Assembly: GCA_037954325.1 (NCBI GenBank)
Contig: JBBMNZ010000035.1
Location: 4,920,501 to 4,984,500, forward strand
Direction of reading: 5' to 3'
DNA from: Fistularia commersonii
Taxonomy: Eukaryota; Chordata; Actinopteri; Syngnathiformes; Fistulariidae
DNA: 64,000 bases
Shown: in pieces, positions 47,531-59,726 of the stretch
How the letters are laid out: every line of letters begins with the position of its first letter
Numbering within the stretch: position 1 is the stretch's first letter
The notes under the pieces: generated by a model
What the model saw: only the letters and a program-made list of their open reading frames with translations
What the model was told of the DNA's origin: nothing
The model's database searches: none
Translations under genes and position numbers: made by a program

Positions 47531-49094
47531 TCTATGGCGTCAGCAGCAGAAAGGCTATTTTTAGAATTGAAGCGGCTTCGGTGGAGACTGATTGGCTGGT
47601 GTAGAAGTGGAGAGCACGGGTCCAGAATATATTAACACCTGGACAGAGGACAGATCTGCTCGGGGCCACCGGAAGGGCTGCCGCGCAGTGCCATACACTG
47701 CCGTTCGGCCTAGACCTCCAACACACGGCGGGCAACTTTCAAATTTTCTCTTGCATCAAATTTGTCAGTTCCACACAAGAACACCAAGGGGCGCCACAAG
47801 CCTTCACCAACTTGGATCACTAGCTCATTCATTCACTCACAACAGCTACTACGGATTGTTTCCTCTATTGTGCTTACTACCACATGATGCACATTGGAAG
47901 ATGGGCGGGATAATTGTGCTTTTGCACTCACCAGCTCATATTTGTTGGACACACACACACACACAGCATTGCACCGTGTCCTACTTGCACGGCAAACATT
48001 AGAGATCATTCAAATACATTTCACTCAAATAGGGATAAAACCCCGAAATTGCACCTTCACAACTGCAGACTCTATCCGTCTCCTGTCTAGATTAGAACAA
48101 CAACAACAACAACGCGACAACAACAGCGTCGGCAGCGGGAGGTCCATACGAGGAATTTTGTCTGTGATCAATCCTCATCCAGCCCTGTCTGCTACCCCCA
48201 CCCCCACCCCAACTCCCGCTACCCCACAACCACCCAAAACCACCACCACCATAAGCCATAGTAAAGAGCCACTCTGGTTGCTAGGCAGGAACCACCACAC
48301 CACAGTTGCCAAGGGAATGCCTGCATGCAGAGGCAGCTGGAGAGATGAGGAGTGTGTTGGGGGTTGGTGCTTATAGCGCAGGACTAGTGGGGGAGGAGCT
48401 AGACAAGTTCAAGGCCACAGTTCCGAAACATAGTCTAATGGTGGTGGCAACAATGATGATGATGACAGTGTGTGCATGTGTTTGTATGTGTGTGTGTGTG
48501 TAGATGCGTGAATGTGTGATTGTATGTGTGTGTGTATCTAGATGCGTGCGCGCGTTGTGAATGGGTGCACATGTGCAGGGTTGAGACAAAGCAGGGGGAA
48601 GGGATGCGAGAGAGAAAGTGGCTCTGGAGTGGATGTGTGTCTGATACCAGGGTGCACTGATGTAACTGCACATGAAATATGGTGGCGGAGATGAGAACAA
48701 CAGGCTTTGTTGGATAACAGGGAAATCTCCTGTGAAGATAAAAACCCCCAAACAAAAAAAACGCAGAGAATAAATAATATCTCTTGAGTTCAATTCAACT
48801 GAAATGCACCAATCACAAAAGAATTCAAAATGAGGTGTGTGGTTTCTTTTTTTTTTTTTAATTGATGAAATGAAAACCAAGGACAATTTTTCAGCAGCTG
48901 CGATTTTACATTTGAGGAGCATCCTTCTCTCTTTCAATCCATACATCATGTGCCATTCAACTGACTATTTTCTCCACCATACAATGAATCGGTAAAATTG
49001 TCATTTATTGTTTCCCAATGCCCGAGATGGTTGTCTTCGAGTGTCCACAACCAAAAATTTTGACTTAGGTAAGTAAAAATAAAAAATAAAACAA

Positions 49095-49689
49095 ATAACT
49101 CTGAATAAATATGTCTATACGTTCATAAAATTTTGCGATAAAACCGAGACAAGTAGCCTTTTGCCGCAAGGTATTTGTATGTTCGAACAAAATAAAATGA
49201 AAAATAAAAAACATGAAATTAAAAAGCATGAATCTGCACTGAATCAGTCGGAGTATGGAATTCAAAATTTTTCCTCATCAGTATGGCAAATCACAATAAT
49301 TGATATAAAAAAAATTAATATAAAAGTTGACAAATAATCCTCTGGTCTCTACTGTAAAATTCTGCAATAAAACCAGCTTTTTGCTGCAAGGTATTTGTAT
49401 GTTCAAGTGAACCCGTGTAACAAAAGAATACAACAAAACACAAATAAAATGAAAGTATAATAAAATAAAATAAAATAAAATGAAAAACATGAATCAGCTG
49501 AGAGCATGAATTTAAAATTTAGCCTCAAAACTTGCCAAATCGCAATAACAGACGTATTACAATAGTTATAAATAATCCTCTTGTCAATACTTTCATTAAA
49601 TTCCGCAGTAAAACCGAGGAAACAGCTTTTGTTTCAATAAAAACCTTTTGTTGTGAGGTAATTGCATGTACAAGTGAACTCATGTAAAA

Positions 49690-49690
<1 letters not shown>
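49095..49690. repeat. Three diverged tandem copies, 230-240 bp period
   Basis: The marker TAAAACC(G/A) recurs at 49139, 49368 and 49609. Around it sit AATAATCCTCT(G/T)GTC, GCAAGGTATTTGTATGTTC and GCAAATCACAATAA-like blocks in the same order. The third copy is cut off by the AT array at 49688. Non-coding. Confidence 0.8.

Positions 49691-49746
<56 letters not shown>
49690..49746. repeat. (AT)n-(GT)n compound microsatellite
   Basis: About 19 AT units run straight into about 9 GT units. Confidence 0.9.
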
Positions 49747-50060
49747 CGTGTGTGTTTATGTGTGCAGATAATAAATTAATTAATGAAAAATATAAAAAGT
49801 ATATATGCAAATATATGAAAAAATATGTGTGTGTATATATATATAAAATATATATATACATATATATGAAGAGAAAAAGGACAACCTGAAGTTACCAAAC
49901 TGGTATGGAAGCACTGATTTCAATAACGGCTTCAATATAAGATCGAAGAACGTAAATAAAAAAATGTCGATTAGTTAGTTAGTTAGTTAGTGAGCCGTTA
50001 CGTCCGCTAGTGACCCCGGGGTGGGCGCGTAAACGCCGTAACCAACCGCTTCTTAACGCG

Positions 50061-50632
50061 GAGGGAGGCATGGCGCTACATTGCGGTGGAGGAGGAGGAG
50101 GAGGTCTAACGTAACGCGCGCACGCGCACGCACGCCAAGCACCCAACGCACTCACGCCCAACATGCGCGTGCGCGAGAAAGAGAGAGAGAGAGAAAAAGA
50201 GAGAGAGAGAGAGAGGGAGGGAGAGAGATAGAGGACAAAAACGTGACTAGGCAACCTAAGCGCTGTTATGCAACCGCTGACCTACTAACACATATTTCTA
50301 GAAAGGGAGCCGGAGAAACTGGAGCAAAGTGTCCGGCAGCGCACAACAACCCGGGCGGGCCGAGCCAGAGGACAGGGAGCCGCATCCACCCGAGCCGCCG
50401 AGCCCGACCGCCGCTGACCGACATCCACGACAGGGAGGAAAGAAGAAGAAGAAGAAGAAAAAAAAAAAAGGACAAGAACTTTTTTTTTCTCTCTCTCGCT
50501 GTTTTTCTGGGGAGGTTCTTCTAAAAAAAAAAAAAAAAAAGGGAAGGCGGAAACGGGAGCGAGACAGCTTTTGTGTCGGGGAAGCCTGACTTGTATCCCC
50601 CTCCTCCTCCGCCTCCACCAGGACATGGAAAG
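50061..50632 (+). other. CpG-rich promoter and non-coding first exon of the second NFIL3-like gene
   Basis: GC-rich block with (GA)n at 50177-50230 and CG-rich CGCGCACGCGCAC near 50116, ending at a donor GTATGT at 50633. It is the only CpG-rich block with a good + donor upstream of the coding exon at 57017, and vertebrate NFIL3 genes have a non-coding first exon before a single coding exon. Its last eight bases are ATGGAAAG, so splicing opens an upstream reading frame. Confidence 0.5.
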
Positions 50633-50995
50633 GTATGTTTTGACTGAGCCGCGGGGGGGGGGGGTTGGTTGGTTGGTGGTGGACCGGGTTTTGGGGGGGG
50701 GGTTGCTGGTTTTCAATTATTTTTTTTTAATTCTTAAATTCGATCTTTTTTTTTTTTTTTGCTATATATGTGCGTTTAAGCGGTGATGCTCACGGCCGCC
50801 TTATTGTTCACGCCGGCGACCCTTCCGGCGGTCGCTCCGTGACTTTGAGACGTTCGCGGCCGTCGTAAAACGCAAACACACACACACACGCCGCGTTGCC
50901 AACGTGCCACTTTCATTGTGTGTTCCGCTACCGTGTTTTTTTTTTTTTCCCCCTCCGTGTCTTTGTGCTGGTGAGGGTGCAGCCGCGAGTGTTAT

Positions 50996-51030
<35 letters not shown>

Positions 51031-54000
51031 GTGTGTGTGTGGTGGTGGTGGTGGGGGGGGGCGGCTGGCCCCGTCCCACGTTGTGGGCTCAATGTCAAGG
51101 CGAGGTAATCTCCCCTCATGGTGTTTTCCAGGGGAGGCGGCGGCGGCAGCCCTAGTAGCCGCCGATCGCCCCTCTTGTCTGGCTAAGAATGCGGGCTGTT
51201 AGCCGCTCGCACGTGGTTTGCTGCTCCTCCTGGAGGCTGCCTTGTTTCCATGGATGTCACTGGACATCCATGGAAACACTCTTGAACCCCGACCCCCCCT
51301 TTGGCTTCCTATACATCTGACTGAACTGATTCGCAGAGGGAGGGGGTTATTTAAGGCAAAATTACCCACAGATGGAGGCACTGCTGCAGAACAATATGCT
51401 AAATTAAGATCATGGAGACAGTGTTCCTTTTTTGGTGTGATACATGTTGTGATAACAATCGTGTTGGTACAAAATAGGGGGTGGGGGGGCGAATTGCAAA
51501 ATGTGAGCTTTTCAATGAGTCTGTTTAAATGAAGCAGAGCTTTGCTTAGAGAATCGTAGGCTATGACATAACCAGCGCGCAGCAGGGAGAAGCAATAAAC
51601 AGCAGCGCTCTCCTGGGACAAAGAGGCAGGTAATTGATTCCTCCTCATCCTGCGCTCGCCTCCCGTGTTATTCACCGACAGGTCAAAGAGTAACAAAATC
51701 TGATTTCCAAAGGAAGTCTTTGGCCGATCTCCTGCGATAGTGATGTAATTCGGCGGTTTCTGTGCTATTTCTGAAAGCAAAACAATTTCCCGAGATTCCG
51801 AGGAGGGCCTTGGCGTGACTTTGTTTGGGACAAGTGAGCATCAGGATGTGATGCAATGCATGGAAACCCCTGTCTTGTGAGCTCTAAGTCCGCCTGCTGC
51901 CAGCTGGTCTAGTTTCTGGCCATCTGCATTGCTCCATCCCAGCCAGCTCTCCGAATATAGGTCAGACCTGTATCTGGGTGAGGCGACACACGAGGTACGC
52001 GAGACGCGCGGCAGACTTCTTTGACCGACGCTCTGTGACTCGGATGAGTGTGAGACCGCAGATTTCGTGGAGATACTTGTCTTAGTTTTCTTTTAGTACT
52101 TTTTTTCAAAACGTGATGCTTCTGGTGCAAATCTTTACCACACGGTGCTTATCTGCTGATTGTAAGTAGCTGAACCTTTTGCTTGAATCTTACGAGTCTC
52201 TGCTGAAGACAGACGGAAACTGTATTTTGACTTGTTGCAAAACAGATTCGGGGGGGGGTTGTGTAGGTCACTGTGTTGCAGGAAATTAGGTTGGCTACTA
52301 GTAATCATCTGATCTGTTACCAACACATCTGTGGAGGAGCTTAAAGAGAGCTACGGTGGGGCAACTACAAACACAGCTATTGTTTTTAAACCCGGGGAAA
52401 ACTACATTTGAGGTGCAAATATGCACAATTTTCTCAATTTGTAACTTGTCTTGAAAACATAAATAACATGTCATTTTGTTTAAGTAACAGTTACTCAAGA
52501 GGAAGTGTAACTGGTGTTAAGTGTTAACTGTAGGAATCTCTTACTGACCCAGAATGTCTGGATTCCTATCTCAGAGTTTTGTTCTCATGACACAAAGCCG
52601 AAGGGCAAAATGGACGCTCCCAGCTGGGGCCCCTCCACGTGTGTGGTGTTGGATCACTTGAAAAAGTTGGAGGAGGGGAAGAGGATGTCTTGCGCTTTAC
52701 TCACACTTGCCTCAGAGGGGGTCAGCGCGAAGCACCTAATGCCTGGGAGGGTACAGCCGCTTCTTCTGCCTGGAAAAAAAAAAAAAAAAAAAAAGGCAAA
52801 AAACAAACACACACAAAAAAAAATCTGGAACAAATTCGGTCACACCAGTTTATTCCTTTTTTTAATGAAAGGTGGGTCTGTAGACACTACGCCATTTCTT
52901 TATGGGTTTATTTATTTTCGGATGTTTAGTCTCAGGAGTTATCGGAGCGCGACGTGCTAATGTGGAGGCCGTGGGGCTTCGCTCCCTCTAACCTGTAGCT
53001 TCTGCGACTATGTAATACACATGTGTTACACAAGCTTCGCACTGCAACAAGAGAGATTCAGAGCACGTACATTACAAGCAACAACAGCCCCTCCCCATGC
53101 AGTCCAGAGAGAGAGGGAAGAGAGAGAAAGAGAGAGAGGGGCTGTTATGTGTGGATTTGGATGCAGAGATGGGTGTGTGCTCTGACGTCAATGCCATCTC
53201 TTAACTATCGTTTTTCTTCTTGCCGCTGATGCATACGTGCAGCAGTGCCATTGTGGTGCTTTTTGGAGCACGCAGGGGTGAACGTTGCGTGAAAATCGCA
53301 GGGGTTTTCATAATCTTATTCTTAGGCCAATGATGTATTCGTGCTCTCCTTTTTTTTAAAATTCCTGCCGCAGGAGAAATTTCCACCAACTGAATTCCTC
53401 CTGTCACCCCATCCCTCTGTTGCTTCCCTCCCTCCTCACCTCTCGATCACTCTATTTTTAGCGTGCACTCTAATACTCTCCTTCCCTCTCCTGCCCTCCC
53501 TCCCTTGCAGTCCTACTGACCTATTTTGTGGCGCACCGTCAAAGACAGGAGGAGTGTTTACTGCTTAGCGTTGTTTCTAGGTCAGTGGGACAGCGCAGAC
53601 GTGTGAGTGCTTCCTTTCGTCCCGCCTTTGTTTTGCCCCACTCATCCCAAAAGTCTTTATGAAAATCATTCGGGGGTCTGGTAGGGGGGGGGGCTGACCC
53701 TACATTTTTCCACATCTGTTGGCGGTTGTGTCCAAATCCCGCTCTGGCGCGCATAGCATTACTCAAGTTATTTGAGAGAGGGACAAAGGGGATGGGGTGG
53801 TGAGAAAATGACAGTTTTCTGAGAACACTAATCCAAGCAACAGAAACTATGTAACAAAATATTTGGAGTGTTAGTCACTCTTAGTCACAAATTTGTATCA
53901 TTTTCAATCTGAGCTATCACGGACTCGATGAACAAGATGTTTGCTCAATCAAATTGTCATGTCGCACTGACGGGGTGGTGGTTTGAGACGTGACGGCGAA

Positions 54001-57000
54001 GGACAGCCAGTGCCAGTCTGTTTTGTCCAATCGGAGCGCTTTTGCTCGGGTTCCTCGGGGATGTGAGAGCGTTCCCTTTGCCTCCCTGGCAGCCCATTTC
54101 AATACAGTCAGCAAAGCTTCTTTTGTTCAGGTCTGTTTTCTCTGCTCGTGTCCATGTCTGCACTCCAGGTTGTTTTCCAGGCGTCTCAATACAGGGCAAA
54201 CATTGGACGGGACTTAAATGGGGATCAGGAGCTGCGTGTGGTTTCATTAGAGACTATAAAACAATGCTGTCTCTTTCCTCTCCTGACTATATTTGAATGA
54301 AATGGTTTTCAAAGAGTTTAAACAAAGGGTTCAGAAAATTAAAATCAAATGTTTTTTTCCTACTAAATGGAGACTGTAAAAAATTCACAACAGAGCAATA
54401 AAATTAACTGACTGTGGCATGTATAACAATTCCAACATTTATGTAATATTTAAAACAGATCATATGGGGACATGAATTTTTGTGGGTTGTAAAATATAGC
54501 GCATAGGTTCCAACAGTCTGCATGCTGTTTTATCTTTGTTTATCTTAACCGATGTATTTAACAAGCATAAAATGTCTACCTGATAAAAAATAACTCTTGG
54601 TAGATTGAATCAGATATTTTTTTCTGAACAGTTTCCAGTGCTTTTTCTGGTGTTGGTCAAAGTTCAACCCAACCCCCTCCCCACAGCAAGTCATTTCCTC
54701 ATTCCTCACCGTTTGTGTTATCACGGCATGAAACCAAAAACACACAACAGGTGACCGACTTTTCTTGTGTCAGTCACAGCACACTCTTTCACCAGGAGAC
54801 GTGATAGGCTCTTTGTGTGGGGAGGGAGCACTTTTTTATATTTATGTAATGTGCATTCATACTCTTGGTATTTAACTACCTTACATGATCAAACACAACA
54901 TTTGTCTTTTTGTTTTTGATGATGTGTCAGGTCACAGTTCTAACCTCAGGCCTACAAGTTGGATTTTCTCGTACCATATAAACGCATCCTAGATATCAAA
55001 TGTCATCTTTTTGCCCGGAGCTTTTAAAACAACTAACTGAAAAACAAGCAGATATGTTTTTTATTTCTCCTTTTTTTTCTTACACAGATTCATCTTTCGC
55101 TGCAAACACAGCAGCAACAAAGCATAACATTTTGTGCCGTTTTGTTCTGCTCATTAACTTCAGATTTCCGCTTTCAACTTAGTGACAAACGCATAGATTT
55201 AAAAAATTAAGGATTAAATGTAATCGAACTCCAACTTTGTGTAGAACAAACTACAATTTTCCTTTAGAGTCCATTTTACATTTTCTAAATTTGCTTTCCT
55301 AAAAATAGCAGACACATGACTGATGATATAAGTCAGTATGAAAATCAACACCAGAGTGGGTGGTGTTCACTGACCTAGAATATTGTGTTCTGTGTTTGTC
55401 ATTAAAAGATGTTTTAATATCTTGGTGCAACAGTGTATGTTTAATTACCTCATATCAACTGCGTAATACTGCACAGGGAGGGAACTAGAGAAATCTGACC
55501 TGCCAAGACATTACATAACCCAGGACAGTCATCAACATCCCTGTTGCACTCAGTATTATTGTTAAAGTGATGGGGCAAGATATGTTGGGTGAGCAAGGCT
55601 TCCTGCTGAGATGTGATGTTGACACCACAGAAGGAAGTTAAGCAGCTTGTGGTGTAATTTCAGATAGTGTCTGCCTCCACAGAAGCCACGCATTTGCTGT
55701 TGGGCTCCGCAATCCTGAACCCACAGACATACATACTCATTCCTCGCAGGAATACAAGACAAAGCCAGCGTGGTCAGATGTCTTAAACTTAGGCAGACTC
55801 TCATAGGCCCTTTTGAGCTAATGAGTTTGAAGCATTTTCTAAGCTGATCCAGTTTGCACCTTCATTCCATCAGTTCCATATGGTGGCATTGTTTGAAAGG
55901 TCCCAAAATTCAAATGACATGTCTCAAGACACCACATTATATATATGGTAGGACACTTATCAGACATCAAATCTATAAATTGGTAAGTGCACTCTAAAAT
56001 GCTGCCTCATTGTCCCCTCCCTGCCTCCTTATCTGTCAGTCTCTGCAGAGTTGGCACCAGGTCAGCATGCCCGAGTACTCGGTTATGTGACTATCACAGC
56101 TCTCAGTCTTACACAACAGCTCTGCGGTAGGCGGCAGCTCACAGTATGTTCAGTTTCAGCCCATAAATCTCTCTGTTCACCCCTGTCCTAATGCCCAAAC
56201 TACCAATCCAGCGCCTCCCCCTCTCAAGTAAACAGAGGACAAGACCTTAAAAGACAAATATTGTGTAACGATGGGGCTTCTGCGTTACGAGTTTGGATAA
56301 GAGGTTGTGATAATCAGAATTTCCAATCAGTCTTTCTTTTTAAAAACAAGTGGACGCCACATATACGTTTCACGCTGCGGTTCATTAAGCTAATTTAAGT
56401 GGCATGAAATGTGAATATATGCAGATTCTACTGACCCCTAAAAGCTAATCCGGTTCTCCCCCCCCCCCCCCCTCTTTTGTCTCCCTATCTCCATAACCCA
56501 GTTAATGGCCAGCGAGCAGCGTCATTGAAGCTGAGTCCTCAGGGAGCCCTCAAGTAGTCAGGCTGACCCACATCGTCTGAGGAATACGCCGAGGAGCGGG
56601 GCAACAGGTTGACAGGCATCGCAGCTGCGCTGAAGACCAACAGAGAAGACGTTGATAAACTTGAAATCAGCTCCACAGAGACTTGGTTTTTGAACTTCGC
56701 ACAAAGCCAGCCCTCTGCTGAAGATAGAACCTGGTTTCATTCTTCAGGCCTTTTGTTCAGAAGACGAGTTCAATGTCTGAGGTTTTTGTGGAGTTCCATC
56801 TCTTTTTAATCTTCTTGGCTAATCTGGACACTTGAGCGTTTAGATTTTTAAAAACAAGTAACTGACATCAATGAGGCTCTTCCTTAGAGGAGCACAAATA
56901 CCTCATCCAGAAGTTTTTGCTGATCCTGCGACTTAGGTCAGACTTTCTAGTAAAAGTAAAGCAGTCGGCTTACATAGTTACTCATCTTCTCCCTTCCCCC

Positions 57001-57016
57001 CTTTGCCCTTTGCTAG
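50633..57016 (+). other. Large first intron of the second NFIL3-like gene
   Basis: 6.4 kb between the GTATGT donor and a TGCTAG acceptor. It holds a (GT)n array at 50998-51028, a perfect 16-bp hairpin at 51243-51278, a (GA)n-like run near 53105, a poly(A) run at 52772-52794 and C run at 56459-56472. No coding exon is recognised. Confidence 0.45.
51243..51278. repeat. Perfect 16-bp inverted repeat, 4-base loop
   Basis: Arms 51243-51258 and 51263-51278 are exact reverse complements around ACTG. Each arm includes GTTTCCATGG, close to an RFX half site with its centre. It lies 0.6 kb into the intron, in GC-rich sequence. Confidence 0.9.
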
Positions 57017-57048
57017 AGTTAAACTCTGGCCCCCATCTGGGTAAAAAA

Positions 57049-58902
57049 ATGGAAAGTCTTAGTCTCCACCTTCCATCCAACAGCAACAAAAATGCTATGG
57101 AGGTGGACTCCTATTCTACCTACAACAGTAGCCTCCCCTCCCCTCTACCCGAAGCTGGAGTGCGGATCAGCCGTCAGGCTAAAGGTTCCAAGCCTACTGT
57201 GACATCCCGCCGCAAGCGGGAGTTCATCTCTGATGAGAAAAAAGATGATTCTTACTGGGAAAAGCGGAGGAAGAACAATGAGGCAGCCAAGCGCTCAAGG
57301 GAAAAGCGCCGGCTGAATGACATGGTTCTTGAAAACCGGGTCATGGCACTGAATGAGGAGAATGTTCGTCTAAAAACAGAACTCCTTCAGCTCAAGTTAC
57401 GCTTTGGCCTTATCAGCACAGCCTCTTACATGGAGAAAAGTCAGCAGATATCCAGCAGTGCTGCTGGTTGTAACACTAGTAGCAACGGGAGCAGCAACGG
57501 CACTCCCAACAGTAACGCTTACCTCTCTAGCAGCGGTTACTCCAGTGCATCACAGGTCATGCTGAATTCTGACTCTTCTGAAACTGAACAGTCTAGTCGT
57601 GGTGAACGCCACACTTCTCTCCACAAGTACTCGCCGAGGGGCTCCGTGTCTGACATGTCCGACGGTTCCTCGAGGGACAGCCCCGAACCCATGGGCTACA
57701 ACATAAAGAAGGAGCCTTCAAGCATGGAGATGGCCAGGCTGGAAACCAACGGTATCCCCAACGGTATTACTAATGGGATATCCAACGGTTTGACGAACGG
57801 GGCCTACCACGGCAACCACACAGCGCTGGTTTCTTCTCACCAGCCGGGTGCTCCGTTGGCCGAAAACAGCGACTACCAGCACCACCAGCAGCAGCAGCAG
57901 CAGTGCCACATGGACACCTCCGGCGCCACTAGTCAGGCCACATCTGCGCAAAGAAGTGTCATACTGTATCGCTCTAGTAGCGGATGTTACCCAGTGGAGA
58001 GTCAGAGACCAGATGACCAGCAGAGCAGACCACAGCAGCACGCCTCAAAGTTCTCTGACTGTTCAGCAACCATCACCGAAGTCGCTGAGAAACTAGAGAA
58101 GACAAAGACCTTGGACTGCGAGCAGTATGAATACCCTAATGGTCACTCAGAATTGGCTGAGGAACTGCAAATAAGGTACAATTCTAACAGTCAACAGCAG
58201 CAAGAGAACCATCACGGGCATTATAGCTACCAAGGCCAGGAGAACAGACCTCAGCACCCAGAAAACCACTGCAACCCCTTTGCCCCTAATCTGATCCACA
58301 GCACTGAGGAGGACAAGTCCTCATTCCCACAGCACAATGGCTACCTCAACACCCTGGATGAAGAGCCCCCGATCCTAACTTACGAGGGGGGACCCAGAGC
58401 TGACGGATTCTACCAGGAGAATTCCTCCGCCAAAGACAGCTCGTCCAGCGACGGAGACCCCCGTAGCTCTGACAAGGAGGGCTCCACAGACGACGAATCC
58501 CCCTCCTCCTCATCGTCAGATATCAGCAGCTACCATCAGAAACAGTCAGGAGCCGTCGGCTCAAATGGCGAGTGTCAAGCTGAGGTCAAAGCCACTGCCC
58601 TGCCCCACAAGCTCCGCCTCAAGTACAGAGCTCTATCCAATGGTGCGGCAAAAGGAATGATGGAGGGAACCATCAGCACCTCAATGTCCCCCTCCCCGAC
58701 CCTGCCTCAGCACCCGTACCTGGCTCTGCCCAGCACCTCTCAAAGTGGCCAAGCCAGCGGCGAGAGCAAAGAGACTGAGAACGAGACTGACTACACAGAG
58801 GAGGCAAAGCCTCTGGCGAGTGAAAGGGTGGAGGCAAAAAAGGACGGAGGGAAAAAGGGATCCGGCGGCGGGAGGGGCGGGAGCAATAAAAGACGAAACT
58901 GA
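57049..58902 (+). CDS. NFIL3/E4BP4-like bZIP repressor, second copy, single coding exon, 617 aa
   Basis: The ATG at 57049 follows the acceptor at 57015-57016; the frame stays open upstream only by chance through intron. The bZIP (about 67-122) has YWEKRRKNNEAAKRSREKRR and a zipper ending LKLRFGLI. RRKREFISDEKKD just before it is the NFIL3 lead-in. Later blocks are a KYSPRGSVSDMSDGSS Ser-rich stretch, YNIKKEPSSMEM (a likely sumoylation-type IKKEP), and LPHKLRLKYRALS (about 517-529). It is longer than human NFIL3 (462 aa) and rich in Ser, Asn and Gln, with NGI/NGL repeats (about 235-255) and short Gln runs. It lacks the C-terminal LSxEVxxLKRL motif, ending instead in a Lys/Gly/Arg-rich tail. 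In the bZIP and lead-in about 52 of 69 residues equal the first copy by eye. A nuclear DNA-binding repressor role is inferred from family. Confidence 0.9.
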   Translation: MESLSLHLPSNSNKNAMEVDSYSTYNSSLPSPLPEAGVRISRQAKGSKPTVTSRRKREFISDEKKDDSYWEKRRKNNEAAKRSREKRRLNDMVLENRVMALNEENVRLKTELLQLKLRFGLISTASYMEKSQQISSSAAGCNTSSNGSSNGTPNSNAYLSSSGYSSASQVMLNSDSSETEQSSRGERHTSLHKYSPRGSVSDMSDGSSRDSPEPMGYNIKKEPSSMEMARLETNGIPNGITNGISNGLTNGAYHGNHTALVSSHQPGAPLAENSDYQHHQQQQQQCHMDTSGATSQATSAQRSVILYRSSSGCYPVESQRPDDQQSRPQQHASKFSDCSATITEVAEKLEKTKTLDCEQYEYPNGHSELAEELQIRYNSNSQQQQENHHGHYSYQGQENRPQHPENHCNPFAPNLIHSTEEDKSSFPQHNGYLNTLDEEPPILTYEGGPRADGFYQENSSAKDSSSSDGDPRSSDKEGSTDDESPSSSSSDISSYHQKQSGAVGSNGECQAEVKATALPHKLRLKYRALSNGAAKGMMEGTISTSMSPSPTLPQHPYLALPSTSQSGQASGESKETENETDYTEEAKPLASERVEAKKDGGKKGSGGGRGGSNKRRN

Positions 58903-59691
58903 AGCGAAGCGGGAGCAGCTCGAGCGTCTCCTTTGTCTACAGCGGAGTGGCATCTCTACCTACAGCCAACGTGACATCACGAGACGGACGATCCATGTGG
59001 GGTGTAGCTAGAATTTGATTTCACCATAGACTTTCACTGTGTCACCTGTTCCCCTTCCCTTTATTCTCTCCTACCTCCCACTTTTATCTCCAATTTTAAC
59101 AGTGCATAACTTATCAGGGGAGGGAACGGAAGAATTATCCAGATCATGATTTAAACCCAAAACACGAGTCAATAAAATCAATTATTCCGAACTGCCTTGG
59201 TGGCCGGCCAGCACACGTTTATTGTGGCATTATGGGATCAGTTCTTTGACCAAAGAATACACAACCTTCCTTTAATGTCTCCCGTTGAGGCAAAGTTACA
59301 TTTCTCCTTCACATCTGCACTTCGACTTCCTCTCTCTTATCAACTGCACACAAATCCCCCTCACTTCTGAAGCACTTAGATTGTATATTGCTGTGACATA
59401 TAAATTTGCATATATGGAGTATATATTTTAAGAAGAAAATCTGTGGCAAAAATTAAAAAAAAAAAATATTGCTGTGGGATGCCGACGTCTTAGATTTAAA
59501 AGTGATGAGTTTATCCATGTTGAGACACCTTATATTGTCCCTCTGTGTAGAAAATGCCTCAAATGTGCGATTTCCACTGAAAATATGAGCCGCAATCCGT
59601 ACGCAAACATGTTTAGTTGTTTTTTTTGGTTTTTTTTTTATGTGAATGGATCAGCTGAAGGTTCTCTTTCAGGTGACTTTAACTCTGAAAA

Positions 59692-59726
<35 letters not shown>

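Larger units (their letters stand above)
47111..50060. other. Intergenic interval between the two NFIL3-like genes
   Basis: No recognised gene. Open frames at 47592-48376 (+) and 48371-48949 (-) are rich in His/Thr from CA repeats and are rejected. A TATAAAAG at 47474-47481 with TGAGTCA 43 bases downstream could be a core promoter. It also holds a (CAA)n run near 48100, GT runs near 48490, the triplicated block from 49095, and AT/GT arrays at 49688-49746. Confidence 0.45.
50625..57043 (+). other. Upstream ORF of the second NFIL3-like gene, formed across the splice
   Basis: ATG at 50625-50627 near the exon 1 end joins exon 2 at 57017 to code MERVKLWPPSG and stop at TAA 57042-57044, four bases before the main ATG. 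Using an acceptor two bases further on gives the shorter M-E-S-stop. Either way scanning ribosomes meet a short frame first. Depends on the exon 1 assignment. Confidence 0.4.

Noticed and set aside
47592..48376. Overlapping 136- and 160-codon frames
   Set aside because: His/Thr, Gln and Pro/Thr runs come from CA, CAA and CCA repeats; no conserved block.
48371..48949. 192-codon minus-strand frame
   Set aside because: Mostly His-Thr-rich translation of GT/CA repeats.
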